NCBI RefSeq assembly: GCF_038630985.1
Contig: NZ_CP152049.1
Coordinates: 314,001 to 378,000, forward strand
DNA length: 64,000 nucleotides
Direction: 5' to 3'
Source of the DNA: Paenibacillus sp. FSL H8-0548
GTDB taxonomy: Bacteria > Bacillota > Bacilli > Paenibacillales > Paenibacillaceae
Part shown: piece after piece, positions 10,087 to 18,526 of the stretch
How the letters are laid out: each line of letters opens with the position of its first letter
How positions within the stretch are numbered: position 1 is the stretch's first letter
Position numbers and translations under genes: made by a program
The notes under the pieces: model-generated
The model's input: the letters and a program-made list of their open reading frames with translations, nothing else
What the model was told of the DNA's origin: nothing
The model's database searches: none

Positions 10087-10356
10087 AACACAGGCAGCTC
10101 TGCCTGTGTTCACCGTAAGAGGACATCAGAAAAAAATCCATTAGGAAATAGACTTCAATCTAAAGGCGAATACGCGAAAAGGGTTCAATCCCTGTCCGTA
10201 TCGTCGTATTCATAAAATATGGGTTACCTTCAAAAAGACAGACTTATCCTGAGTCCTCTGCACACAGGCAGAGCTTTGGCGCTATTCAATTAGCAGCTGC
10301 GCAAAGATCTTACTCGGATAAAATCTATCACATGTAACCCTCCGTTCATTTAAATT
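10087..10356 (-). promoter_or_regulatory. hflX leader: candidate transcription attenuator with upstream ORF
   Basis: Read on the minus strand: after the promoter (10363-10392) comes a short upstream ORF (10290-10331), then arm GCTCTGCCTGTGT at 10262-10274, then the complementary ACACAGGCAGAGC at 10096-10108, backed by AGAGGAC/GTCCTCT, forming a 20-bp interrupted antiterminator. The distal arm also forms the terminator (AACACAGGCAG and its complement, 10087-10110, followed by T6) directly before hflX, so the two structures exclude each other. A third hairpin (CTTTGCGC with GCGCCAAAG) overlaps the last codons of the upstream ORF. This is the layout of translation-coupled attenuation; the inducer is inferred. 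Confidence 0.7.
10290..10331 (-). CDS. Putative leader peptide upstream of hflX, 13 codons
   Basis: GTG start with GGAGGG six bases upstream; predicted peptide MIDFIRVRSLRSC. It contains Arg-Val-Arg, matching the +X+ pattern known to stall ribosomes in the presence of macrolides. An overlapping ATG-TGA start-stop codon pair (10333-10328) shares the same ribosome site, and an in-frame ATG further upstream (10349) would give 19 residues. Translation is not proven. Confidence 0.5.
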   Translation of the reverse strand: MIDFIRVRSLRSC

Positions 10357-10362
10357 AGCAAT

Positions 10363-10392
10363 AGTGTAGCACAATCGTTGGCTGTGCTGCAA
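10363..10392 (-). promoter_or_regulatory. Predicted sigma-A promoter of the hflX leader
   Basis: On the minus strand TTGCAG (10392-10387) and TACACT (10368-10363) are separated by 18 bases, placing the transcript start near 10356, upstream of the leader ORF. Confidence 0.55.
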
Positions 10393-10411
10393 GCTATTGT
10401 ATGTGCAGAGA

Positions 10412-13360
10412 CTATGAGCTGCTCCAATCCTGACGCAGCGTGAAGAGCTCCTTCAATGCTTCTGTTGAAAGCTCCGTTATCCAGCCCTCAGAGCTGGAAA
10501 TGACATTTTCGCTAAGCTGCTGCTTATTCTCCAGCATTTCATCAATTCGCTCCTCGAGCGTGCCAAGCGAAATAAACTTATGCACCTGCACGTCTTTGGT
10601 CTGTCCGATCCGATAAGCACGGTCGGTCGCTTGATTCTCGACGGCGGGATTCCACCAGCGATCGAAATGAAACACATGATTAGCCGCTGTTAGATTGAGA
10701 CCGACTCCTCCAGCCTTGATCGAGAGAATAAAGATATTAGGCTGCTCAGCAGCAGGCAGCGATTGCGATTGGAACTTGTCGATCATACGGTCGCGTGCGG
10801 GCTTTGCGGTGCTGCCGTTCAAATAAAGAATCGGCTCTTGAAGCTCCTGCTGCAATACCGTTTGGAGCAGCTGTCCCATTCCAAGATATTGCGTAAAGAT
10901 CAGACAGCGCTCGCCCTCGTCGCGAAGCTCCTTCACCATGGCAAGCAAACGCTCGAGCTTGGCTGAGCGGCTGATCAGCAGCTCCGTATCGATGTCATCG
11001 TCAGATGACGCTGTTGCCTCTGTAATCGATTCCTTAGACAGGAGCATAGGATGATCGCAAATCTGCTTCAGCTGCATAATAGCGGACAGAATAGCACCTT
11101 TACGCTCGATGCCTTCAAGCTTCTGCATCCGATCCATGAGCTGGTTGACGGTTTGGTTATAAAGCGCGCCTTGCTCGGCTGTAAGATGGATATAGGTTTT
11201 CATTTCATTTTTGTCCGGCAAGTCAAGCTGGATCGCTGGGTCCTTCTTCTTGCGACGAAGCATAAACGGCTTGACGAGCTTTTGCAAATCCGCGGTGCGC
11301 TCCGTGTTGTGCTCCTTCTCGATAGGATTGCTGAATCGCTGCTGGAAGCCGTGGGCGGTGCCCAAAAATCCGGGATTCATAAAATCATAAATGGACCACA
11401 GCTCGGATAGACGGTTTTCAATTGGCGTACCGGTCAGCGCAATGCGATGCTGAGCTGTAAAGCTGCGTACCGCTGCGGATTGCTTCGTTTGAGCGTTTTT
11501 AATATTTTGCGCCTCATCCAAGCAAATCGATGCCCAGTGGTATGTTTTCAGCAGCTCTTGATCAAGCGTTGCTGTTGCGAATGAGGTCAGAATGACATCG
11601 GCTTGCTGCATTTCAAGCTGGAAGGCTTCGCCCTCCAGACGTCTGCTTCCGTAGTGAAGCATAATGTTCAATGAAGGAGCAAACCTGCTGATCTCCTTCT
11701 GCCAGTTGCCGAGCACCGAGGTTGGGCAAATAATGAGCGACGGGCTATGTCTCGCCAAATCTGCCGTGCTCTCTTTGAGATGCAATAAATAGGCGATAAG
11801 CTGGACGGTTTTTCCGAGCCCCATATCGTCAGCGAGGCAAGCGCCAAGGCCGAATCGGCGTAAGAAGGCAAGCCAGGCATAGCCCTCGCGCTGATAAGCG
11901 CGCAGCTCCGCCTGCAGCCCAGAAGGCACATCAAGGACTGGCCAGTCAGCCCGCTGGCTAAGCTGGCTGACGAGCTTAGCCAGATGCTCGTTGAGCTCAA
12001 CCTCAAGCATAATGCGCTGCGCCTGCTCCGCATCTTGCTCGGCTGGACCACCCTCCGGCTCGTCGCTGCTTCCGAGCAGATGAAGCTGAAGGACATCCTG
12101 AAAGGACAGTCCCTCGGAGCGGTCAATGCCAGCCATCGCCTTGCGAATTTGTGCAAGCAAGGCCGGGTCCAGCGAAATCCACTGGCCGCGGAATCGCACC
12201 AGCCGCTCATTGCGGGCAACAAGCTCGTTAAACTCGGATTCCGTTAAGTCGCTCTCGCCAATCGCAATTCGCCAATCAAACTCGATGAGCGAATCCAGTC
12301 CGAATAAGGATTCGCCGGCGCTCTCCGCACGGGAGCTGATCTTGGCACGAAGCCGCGGCTTCCGGCGGCTTGCAGTTTCCCACCATGCTGGCAGCAGCAC
12401 CTGCCAGCCAGCCTCGAGCAGCCGAGGGCTGTCGGCTGCAAGGAAGCGCCACGCTGCATCATTATCGAGGGGCGAGTGCAGGAGATCCTCGGCAGGCCCG
12501 GCCAGCCGCTCTCGCGGCAGACAGGCGCGGAGACGATCCAGCCAGCCGCGTTCACGCTCGCGTATGGCGGCTGTCCAAGAAGCGGGCCAAGAGCCAAGAG
12601 CTTCGCCAGCGGCTGACATTTTGAGAGGGACAAGCACCGCTTCATCAAGCTTGTCCTGCAAAATAAGCTTAAGCTGCCATGTCGCGTCTGTATCCTGCGG
12701 CTCAAGCAGCTGCAGCATCGGTCGGAAGGGCGCTTGATCAGCCTTCCAGCCAATAGAGATCAGCCACGACTGTGCATCCAGCCCCGCTGCTGCAGCAGCA
12801 CTATTGGCAAAGAGCAGCGGATATTCTCTTCGTAAATCTGCCGCAGTTGTCTCGGTACCATAGCAGAGGTCAAAGACAACCGCTGAGAACGCGGCTTGCA
12901 GGCCGGCCTGAATAGCGTTGTCTTCATCCAGCATCTGGAGTGCTGCTTGAATTTGTTTGTTTAAGGCAGCGTTGTCCCAGGTCCATTGCAGCATGCCTGA
13001 GCGAAACGCCGAGAAGCTGGGCTTGAAGCGCTTGGCCTCGATTTCTGCCATAAGCAAGGGTGAAAGCAAGGAGAGCTGCTCAGCTTGTTCTCCCCATGTC
13101 CATGCGATGTGCTCAAGCAGCTTTTGCTCTGCGAAGAAGGGAATAACCAGCTCAGCAGGGAGCAGTACCAGCTCTAAGCCTTGCACCTGCTGCACCTCAA
13201 GCTCTGTCCCATAGAAGGAAGCCTCGTGCCAAGCGAACAATTGCTGCTTTAAGCTAACGCCGCTTAAGTAGTCGTTATTACTGGTGACGCCATACAGGAG
13301 AGCATCACCGTGAGTCGTTAAATTCATGTGAACGGAAATCGATTTTATATGCTTACTCAT
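10412..13360 (-). CDS. SNF2-family helicase (YwqA type)
   Basis: A 982-residue protein. The N-terminal ~450 residues are the bacterial SNF2-associated region; the C-terminal half is a complete SWI2/SNF2 ATPase: Walker A DDMGLGKT (511-518), Walker B LDEAQN, motif III ALTGTPIENRLSELW, and in the second RecA lobe FTQYLGMGQ and motif VI QATDRAYRIGQ. These proteins are DNA-stimulated translocases of uncertain cellular role. The start ATG overlaps the stop of the upstream gene by four bases (ATGA), so the two are translationally coupled. Confidence 0.92.
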   Translation of the reverse strand: MSKHIKSISVHMNLTTHGDALLYGVTSNNDYLSGVSLKQQLFAWHEASFYGTELEVQQVQGLELVLLPAELVIPFFAEQKLLEHIAWTWGEQAEQLSLLSPLLMAEIEAKRFKPSFSAFRSGMLQWTWDNAALNKQIQAALQMLDEDNAIQAGLQAAFSAVVFDLCYGTETTAADLRREYPLLFANSAAAAAGLDAQSWLISIGWKADQAPFRPMLQLLEPQDTDATWQLKLILQDKLDEAVLVPLKMSAAGEALGSWPASWTAAIRERERGWLDRLRACLPRERLAGPAEDLLHSPLDNDAAWRFLAADSPRLLEAGWQVLLPAWWETASRRKPRLRAKISSRAESAGESLFGLDSLIEFDWRIAIGESDLTESEFNELVARNERLVRFRGQWISLDPALLAQIRKAMAGIDRSEGLSFQDVLQLHLLGSSDEPEGGPAEQDAEQAQRIMLEVELNEHLAKLVSQLSQRADWPVLDVPSGLQAELRAYQREGYAWLAFLRRFGLGACLADDMGLGKTVQLIAYLLHLKESTADLARHSPSLIICPTSVLGNWQKEISRFAPSLNIMLHYGSRRLEGEAFQLEMQQADVILTSFATATLDQELLKTYHWASICLDEAQNIKNAQTKQSAAVRSFTAQHRIALTGTPIENRLSELWSIYDFMNPGFLGTAHGFQQRFSNPIEKEHNTERTADLQKLVKPFMLRRKKKDPAIQLDLPDKNEMKTYIHLTAEQGALYNQTVNQLMDRMQKLEGIERKGAILSAIMQLKQICDHPMLLSKESITEATASSDDDIDTELLISRSAKLERLLAMVKELRDEGERCLIFTQYLGMGQLLQTVLQQELQEPILYLNGSTAKPARDRMIDKFQSQSLPAAEQPNIFILSIKAGGVGLNLTAANHVFHFDRWWNPAVENQATDRAYRIGQTKDVQVHKFISLGTLEERIDEMLENKQQLSENVISSSEGWITELSTEALKELFTLRQDWSSS

Positions 13361-14568
13361 TCGATCAGCTTTCCTTTCCGAAGCTCCTCTTGAAGCGCAC
13401 GAAGCCGGCTGTTTCGTGAAGCGAAGGCCGTAATAAACGTTTCCCAGCGTTCTTCATTTTTCGTTTTTTTGTACAGCTTCGCGAGCCGTTTAAGCAGCTT
13501 TACTGCTGATTTATAGTCAGCTCTGTTTTTGAGCAAAATATAGCGTTCTACTGCTTGATGGTAGTAGGGAAGCAGCAGCGCTGGGTCATGCTTCTCGATA
13601 GGCGCAAGCACGCTGACACGGAAGCTGAGCGGCTCAGAAGCTTTACTAAGCTGATAATCGATCCATTGCTGCCACTTGCCATGAAGAAGAAGCTTTTGTT
13701 GATAAATGGCACTGGAATAAGGCAAGGAACGCATTAGCGGCTCCCACATTCGCTGCTCCAGCTCTGGCATATGGACAATGACGATATCCCAGTATTGATA
13801 AAATTGTTCCATATTTTGCAGGCGCAGTTTCTCGGCTATTGGAGTCAGCTCCATGAGCCACTCAGAAAGCCGTCCCCATTCCTCGGCGAGGGCCAGTATA
13901 GCCAGCAGGCGTAGCCATTCCTCAGGAGGAAGGTTAAGGTCATTGTCGATTTTCATTAATTTTGCACGAGCTTCTACATCATTGCGCAGAAAAAAATGTA
14001 CGACGGCCAGCGCCAGCAGCCATGAATAACGTGAAAGTGCTGAGCCGAGCGCAGCTGGTGCTGCATTTAACTGCTCCAGCTCGTGTAAATAGAGGTTTTC
14101 CTCACCTGGGTGCGGGGAAGCCCAATACTTAAGCAGCTGAAAATAAGGCTGGAAGAAGTAGGACTTCGAGCTGGTCTCAATCAGCATATGCTGGCGTAAA
14201 TAAGCGAGCGTTTCCTTTAAGGATGACCATTCGCTTTTGCTGCTGCTTATGTAGAGAGGTTTATTTTGCAAAATGTCAGTAATCATCTGCTGAACGTCAG
14301 CGATAGCTGCGTGCGTTTGAAAACCGATAAAAGATCCTATGTTTGCCGCAGGATGAGGTGATCGATTAAGGAGCAGCTCCAAAACAAAAAGGTGTGCATG
14401 CAGCTCGAATAAACGGCTCATGAAGGGGGAGAAATCAGGCTTCCCTCGGTTTAATGCAGCTAATGCTTCTTCTACAAAGGCAAGATTGCGTGTATGAGTT
14501 AAAGTGGCGGTTTGCTGTTGAAACCGTGCATGCCACTGCGCGATATTTAACGTATCGATAGGGTTCAT
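13357..14568 (-). CDS. Hypothetical partner of the SNF2 helicase, resembling a SWIM protein without its zinc finger
   Basis: A 403-residue soluble, largely helical protein. In Bacillus and Paenibacillus genomes the SNF2 gene is usually preceded by a SWIM zinc-finger protein (YwqB type), and the C-terminus here (YYHQAVERYILLKNR ... LRALQEELRKGKL) resembles that family as I remember it. The protein contains no cysteine at all, so the CxCxnCxH finger is absent. GGGAG lies upstream of the ATG. The four-base overlap with the helicase gene argues for a shared function. The relationship to SWIM proteins is an inference. Confidence 0.6.
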   Translation of the reverse strand: MNPIDTLNIAQWHARFQQQTATLTHTRNLAFVEEALAALNRGKPDFSPFMSRLFELHAHLFVLELLLNRSPHPAANIGSFIGFQTHAAIADVQQMITDILQNKPLYISSSKSEWSSLKETLAYLRQHMLIETSSKSYFFQPYFQLLKYWASPHPGEENLYLHELEQLNAAPAALGSALSRYSWLLALAVVHFFLRNDVEARAKLMKIDNDLNLPPEEWLRLLAILALAEEWGRLSEWLMELTPIAEKLRLQNMEQFYQYWDIVIVHMPELEQRMWEPLMRSLPYSSAIYQQKLLLHGKWQQWIDYQLSKASEPLSFRVSVLAPIEKHDPALLLPYYHQAVERYILLKNRADYKSAVKLLKRLAKLYKKTKNEERWETFITAFASRNSRLRALQEELRKGKLIE

Positions 14569-14609
14569 GACTTCGTTCTCCCGAGTGAATAGAGTTGTTT
14601 TATTTAGAA

Positions 14610-14712
14610 AATACTAAGGAAGCATAAGCTTGAGACGCTGCCGTGCTTATATTTTAATGTGAAATGAGCTTTGCCTTTAAAGGACGGCGACAGCCGTTTA
14701 CGCTTATATGTC
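14610..14712. repeat. Diverged copy of a dispersed ~95-bp intergenic repeat
   Basis: Contains GGAAGCATAAGCTTGAG and then AAGGACGGCGACAGCCGTTT, the hallmarks of copies at 30794, 60047 and 63760. The rest of the 14569-14861 gap shows nothing else I can name. Confidence 0.6.
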
Positions 14713-14846
14713 TATTATAGCATTTATCCTGTATCCACTTTGGGTCTAAAGTCTGGCTGTCTTGCTTAAAATAACACATTTTGGATAGTCGATTAGTAAT
14801 ATTTAGATTTATATTTTTTATCAAGCTAAGTTTAGTTGACTGTTCA

Positions 14847-14855
14847 TGCTATAAT
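14847..14855 (+). promoter_or_regulatory. Extended -10 promoter element
   Basis: TGCTATAAT is a consensus extended -10 about 50 bases before the start at 14907. A TTGACT at 14836 is too close to serve as its -35. Confidence 0.5.
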
Positions 14856-14906
14856 TAAGAGGTGCAGTCAATAAAGATCATTGACTATGATAAAGGAGTC
14901 GGAAAT

Positions 14907-15137
14907 ATGCAGGTAGTATTTGAAGACTGGGATCAAAAGGTAAAGAAAACGTTTAATGCAACGAGCAAGCAAGTTGTATTGACCGTAACTGAAGCAGGAG
15001 ACTTACTAGGCCTGACAAAGGACCAGATGAAGGTGTATGTGCTTAAGCATAACCTGACGAAGGTTTCGATTAATCGCAGCGTCCACAGATATCTATTACT
15101 GAAAAGCGAAATAGATGAAATCCTAGGAAAATCCTGA
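14907..15137 (+). CDS. Small helix-turn-helix-like protein of unknown function
   Basis: A 76-residue protein starting at ATG 14907, eight bases after AAGGAG; the longer GTG-initiated frame from 14862 has no ribosome site. Residues about 25-75 (LTVTEAGDLLGLTKDQMK ... LKSEIDEIL) have the look of an excisionase/MerR-like winged helix, in which a short helix pair is followed by a wing. It stands alone with its own promoter and terminator. Function is not recognised; DNA binding is an inference. Confidence 0.7.
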   Translation: MQVVFEDWDQKVKKTFNATSKQVVLTVTEAGDLLGLTKDQMKVYVLKHNLTKVSINRSVHRYLLLKSEIDEILGKS

Positions 15138-15141
15138 TCGT

Positions 15142-15183
15142 AGCCAAAAACAACAGCCTCTCTTGAGGCTGTTGTTTTTGGCT
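15142..15183 (+). terminator. Intrinsic terminator
   Basis: Near-perfect 19-bp stem AGCCAAAAACAACAGCCTC with TTTTTG in its descending arm, just after the small gene. Confidence 0.85.
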
Positions 15184-15365
15184 ATAGGGGCGTTATATGG
15201 CGTATATGGCCGTATGTTTCCGAACGGCTATGGCTCCCTTCAGCTCACCCCTCCTAAGAAGGCAATATTGGAAATATCGCGTCCTGATACGGTTTTTCAT
15301 TAGGTTTAGTATTCGATATACTTAAGTGGACCGATTGAAAAACATTATCTGGAGGGTGAAATTAC

Positions 15366-15545
15366 TTGACTTATATGGACATGTTAGAACGTCGGAGTGA
15401 AATTTTGAAGCGCAGCATCGGAAGAATGGTGATTAAAGACAATAGGCAGCCATTAAACCTGCAGGAGAGCAATTATTATCAAAGCATGATTAAAAAGTGG
15501 CATCAAACTGAGAATGAAATGAACAGTGTAAAGAAGCAATCATAA
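15366..15545 (+). CDS. Small hypothetical protein, 59 residues, TTG start
   Basis: TTG 15366 is nine bases after a strong GGAGGG (15351-15356); the in-frame ATG at 15375 lies too far away. The peptide is charged and helical (MLERRSEILKRSIGRMVIKD, then ESNYYQSMIKKWHQTENEM) with no membrane segment. It is followed by its own terminator at 15579-15615, which supports a real gene. No family is recognised. Confidence 0.65.
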   Translation: MTYMDMLERRSEILKRSIGRMVIKDNRQPLNLQESNYYQSMIKKWHQTENEMNSVKKQS

Positions 15546-15578
15546 TCGATATGGTTGAAAAAACATAGTTGTATGCAA

Positions 15579-15615
15579 AGCTGAGCAGAAGAAACGATGG
15601 CTGCTCAGCTTTTTT
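15579..15615 (+). terminator. Intrinsic terminator
   Basis: AAGCTGAGCAG pairs with CTGCTCAGCTT, followed by a T-run. Confidence 0.88.
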
Positions 15616-15758
15616 GTGTGCGGCTTCCTTTACTTGTGGTTGAGAATACTTTAACATTTAACCTATAGGATATCCTTTGAAATACATAAACCTCGAAATG
15701 TAGGATAACGCATAGATCATAGAGCTTGGCAGCAATAAACAATTGGAGGTTTCATGTT

Positions 15759-16430
15759 ATGTTGGCGGTTGAAAGAACGGTGTACCTCACGATTGATGAT
15801 GGTCCTGCCGGAGATTTTAAACAAAAAGTTGCGTATTTGAATGTTTTGGGTATTCAGGCCATTTGGTTTTGTCTCGGCGAGGCGTTGGAAGACTTTGCAG
15901 AAGAAGCGATACTAGCGATAAAAGCGGGCCATGTTATTGGCAATCGCAGCTACGATGATGCTGATTTCTCGGCAATAAGCCTTCAGGAAGCCAGGGAGCA
16001 ATTGGAACGAACGGACCAGATCATCAATGAGCTTTATGCAGGAGCGGAGGTCATTAGGCCATGCAAGGCGTTCCGGTTTCCTTATATGCATCACGAAGTG
16101 AATGACGGCCATTTTGCGGACCTTCAAAGTATGTTGGAGGAGCTTGGGTACAGACAGCCTTTGTTTGAAAATGTAAAAGATCATGAGGACCGTTCGCAGC
16201 AGGGGCTGCATGTAACGCATACGAGGGATACGTTTGACTTAGCCGCGTTAGCAGCAGGAGACGGAACGCAGAGCACTCCGCTTGCTGCGGGGAATGAGAT
16301 TATTAAGATTCATGACTGGTTGGGCTCAGTGCCTTTCACATCCTTGATAGATAAGCTCATATCGCGGGACGTAAGCTTTCAGCTTCCGCAAGGCATGAAT
16401 GCAGAAAGAATGTTAACCGCAGCTCATTAA
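15759..16430 (+). CDS. NodB-like (polysaccharide deacetylase fold) protein with altered metal site
   Basis: A 223-residue protein; ATG 15759 is nine bases after GGAGG, while the longer TTG frame from 15726 has no ribosome site. Motif 1 is present as TIDDGP, and RFPY and a C-terminal KIHDW resemble motifs 3 and 5. Motif 2, normally HSxxH with two zinc ligands, reads IGNRSYDDADF: both histidines are replaced by Arg and Asp. It may therefore be inactive, use another chemistry, or act as a binding protein. There is no signal peptide, unlike most cell-wall deacetylases of this fold. Confidence 0.72.
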   Translation: MLAVERTVYLTIDDGPAGDFKQKVAYLNVLGIQAIWFCLGEALEDFAEEAILAIKAGHVIGNRSYDDADFSAISLQEAREQLERTDQIINELYAGAEVIRPCKAFRFPYMHHEVNDGHFADLQSMLEELGYRQPLFENVKDHEDRSQQGLHVTHTRDTFDLAALAAGDGTQSTPLAAGNEIIKIHDWLGSVPFTSLIDKLISRDVSFQLPQGMNAERMLTAAH

Positions 16431-16443
16431 GCGAAATTGAATA

Positions 16444-16495
16444 GACGGGCAAAGCTTGCAGGGAATAATCGCTGCAAGCTTTGCCCGTCTTTTTG
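16444..16495. terminator. Bidirectional terminator between convergent genes
   Basis: Long stem GACGGGCAAAGCTTGCAG with its complement and TTTTTGTTTG on the plus side; it serves the NodB-like gene and probably the convergent GT2 gene. Confidence 0.85.
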
Positions 16496-16519
16496 TTTGA
16501 ATTGATGTCTTGTTGTCTA

Positions 16520-17530
16520 TTAATATACATATTTGCGCTGTACCCAATAGCTGAATAGAAACAGCGTGCCTTCAGTCATAAGCTTGGCGATCAGCAAAGG
16601 GATGCCAATTCGCTCATTAAAGACATGCATGAGTCCGTAATTCAAACAAAGTATAACGAATACGAGAGTGAAATATTTTGGCATGGAGGAGTGGAGCTTA
16701 GACTTTTTGCCTTTGGAAAATACGAATTTCCTGTTCATCGTGTAGTTGAAAACAGAGCTTGTGAGCCTTGCTCCTAGAACAGCGAAAAACAAGCTGGAGC
16801 TAAAGAAATGAATGACAGCCAGCAATAGAAAGTCAATAACGGCACATAATATAGAGCTAAGGCTGAAGGTAAGAAACGGCACATAGATTCTGGCTGAATC
16901 TATAATCGGTCTGAAGTGGGAGGAGTCGTTGTGATTCAGATATATGGTGTCAATGGGAACCTCATGAAAGGAAAATCCAGCAGCAGGCGCTTCCAGCAGC
17001 AGATTCATCTCATACTCGAAGCGTTCACCAGGAATGCGGCACAGCCAGTTCAGCATGTCAGCAGAGTATCCGCGCAGGCCTGTTTGCGTATCATAAATGC
17101 GTTTGCCTGTTGTGAATGAGAAGACGAGCCGTGTCAGCGCATTGCCAAAGCGGCTTCGCATCGGAACCTTACCGGTAAATCGTCTGCTTCCGAGAATGAT
17201 ATGCTGATTATGCTCCTGAATGCTGCTGGCAATTCTCATAATATCATGCGGAAGATGCTGTCCGTCGCTGTCAGCGCAGACGATGCCGTCTGTCGTGCCT
17301 TTTTGCCGAAAATAAAGAAAACCTGACTTCAGGGCATGCCCTTTGCCTCTATTGGCAATATGCGTGATGACCGTGCAGCCGAGCTCTCTTGCAGTGCGAA
17401 ACAGCTCGCTGTACGCCGCGCCGCTTCCGTCGTCTACAATGACAATCTGGGCAGAGCCAATCGCTCTCAACTGCTCAATAAGAATCAAAAGCCGTTCATC
17501 CGGCTCATAGGAGGGGATTAATATGTTCAT
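16520..17530 (-). CDS. Glycosyltransferase family 2 fused to a GtrA-like membrane domain
   Basis: A 336-residue fusion. Residues 1 to about 215 are a GT-A domain with LIPSYEPDERL at the nucleotide site and the metal-binding DxD-type CADSDGQH; it resembles dolichyl/undecaprenyl-phosphate sugar synthases. Residues about 215-336 contain four hydrophobic segments of a GtrA domain (YTMNRKFVFSKGKK loop), which moves lipid-linked sugars across the membrane. AAGGAGG is nine bases before the ATG. It lies 42 bases after the phosphodiester glycosidase gene on the same strand, suggesting a joint envelope-glycan role. Confidence 0.85.
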   Translation of the reverse strand: MNILIPSYEPDERLLILIEQLRAIGSAQIVIVDDGSGAAYSELFRTARELGCTVITHIANRGKGHALKSGFLYFRQKGTTDGIVCADSDGQHLPHDIMRIASSIQEHNQHIILGSRRFTGKVPMRSRFGNALTRLVFSFTTGKRIYDTQTGLRGYSADMLNWLCRIPGERFEYEMNLLLEAPAAGFSFHEVPIDTIYLNHNDSSHFRPIIDSARIYVPFLTFSLSSILCAVIDFLLLAVIHFFSSSLFFAVLGARLTSSVFNYTMNRKFVFSKGKKSKLHSSMPKYFTLVFVILCLNYGLMHVFNERIGIPLLIAKLMTEGTLFLFSYWVQRKYVY

Positions 17531-17572
17531 GGCGGTCAGCCTCCTTACATACTTAAGTACACATGAAATTTT

Positions 17573-18526
17573 CTATTCTGAAATATATAAAATATCGCTG
17601 ACGCCGCGCTCCTGCTCCTTGCCTGCCGGACTGTTCACGACTCGGCCCATGAAATACATGGTTGATGAGCCGCCTCCGTCCAGATTGTAGGCTTCGGCAG
17701 CGCCTAGCTCCGCAAATACGTTGGCAAATTCAGCTAAGGTCATCCCTTTGCTGTAATTGTCCTTACGACCGTCGACGACGACGAATACGTAATGATTAGG
17801 TGAGATCATACCGACGCCCGTCCGCGGATTTGAGCCTTGAATGGAACGATTCCCGAAATTTTTATCGATAGCGACCTTGCTGAAGTCGTCCGCGACTGCG
17901 CCATCCTTCACAAGAATGGGCCCGAACGAATAGGTGTGCAATACACCCTCAGCCAGAAGGGCAGAGGAGCTAAGCTGTTCCTCGTTATAGCTTTTTATCG
18001 AGCCGTCGGATAGAAGAGCTAGGGCGTCGCGTACAGGCTCGTCTCGATAAAGGGTGCCGTTGCGAATAATGACTCCGTCGTCACGAAAGCCGTAATAATC
18101 ACCGTTTATGGCGAAGATAGCATTGTGCTCTGCTGCTATCGTTGAGGTCTTCTCAATGATGTTGCGGCCAAACGAATTTTTTGCGAAGGCGGCTTGCAGC
18201 ACACTTGTTTCTGTAAGCTGAACGTCTGCAACAAAATAAGTAATCTTATCGCTTCCGGAGCCTGTTTCTACTTTTTCAATCTGAATGCTGGTGCTCGCGC
18301 TTTTGTAGCTCCAATCGTCCTGCTGTACTTGCTGCTCTGTATCCTCTTCAACTGCCGCATCAGCAGTAGGCTTGTTCTGATCAACCTCATTGGCGACGCG
18401 TACCTCTACATGTTCGATCAGATAACGGTCAGCAAGCGAGTATAAGATGCAGCTGACAAGCAGGATGAGGGCGGTGATTAGAAGTCCAAGTTTTTTGCGT
18501 TTCGTCAGTTTTATGATGTCAATCAA
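17573..18526 (-). CDS. Phosphodiester glycosidase (NAGPA-domain) membrane-anchored protein
   Basis: A 317-residue protein with one N-terminal membrane anchor (LGLLITALILLVSC) and an extracellular NAGPA domain: GDYYGFRDDGVI, then the diagnostic NLDGGGSST near the C-terminus. This family cleaves sugar-phosphodiester bonds, as in wall polymers or exopolysaccharide. The start is uncertain: the frame opens at TTG 18526, but the only ribosome site (AGGAG) directly abuts it; a non-standard start a few codons further in would have better spacing. It is probably co-transcribed with the downstream GT2-GtrA gene. Confidence 0.82.
   Translation of the reverse strand: MIDIIKLTKRKKLGLLITALILLVSCILYSLADRYLIEHVEVRVANEVDQNKPTADAAVEEDTEQQVQQDDWSYKSASTSIQIEKVETGSGSDKITYFVADVQLTETSVLQAAFAKNSFGRNIIEKTSTIAAEHNAIFAINGDYYGFRDDGVIIRNGTLYRDEPVRDALALLSDGSIKSYNEEQLSSSALLAEGVLHTYSFGPILVKDGAVADDFSKVAIDKNFGNRSIQGSNPRTGVGMISPNHYVFVVVDGRKDNYSKGMTLAEFANVFAELGAAEAYNLDGGGSSTMYFMGRVVNSPAGKEQERGVSDILYISE

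Noticed and set aside
10170..10195. tRNA T-arm-like GGGTTCAATCCC
   Set aside because: No acceptor, D or anticodon arms around it; the loop length is wrong.
10087..10275. 6S RNA in front of hflX
   Set aside because: The ~185-nt rod with a central bubble looks 6S-like, but its 3' arm is also part of an intrinsic terminator directly before hflX and an upstream ORF lies in the same transcript, so an attenuator explains more.
12126..12737. 203-residue Ser/Arg-rich ORF opposite the SNF2 gene
   Set aside because: Composition typical of an antisense frame in GC-rich coding DNA; no ribosome site.
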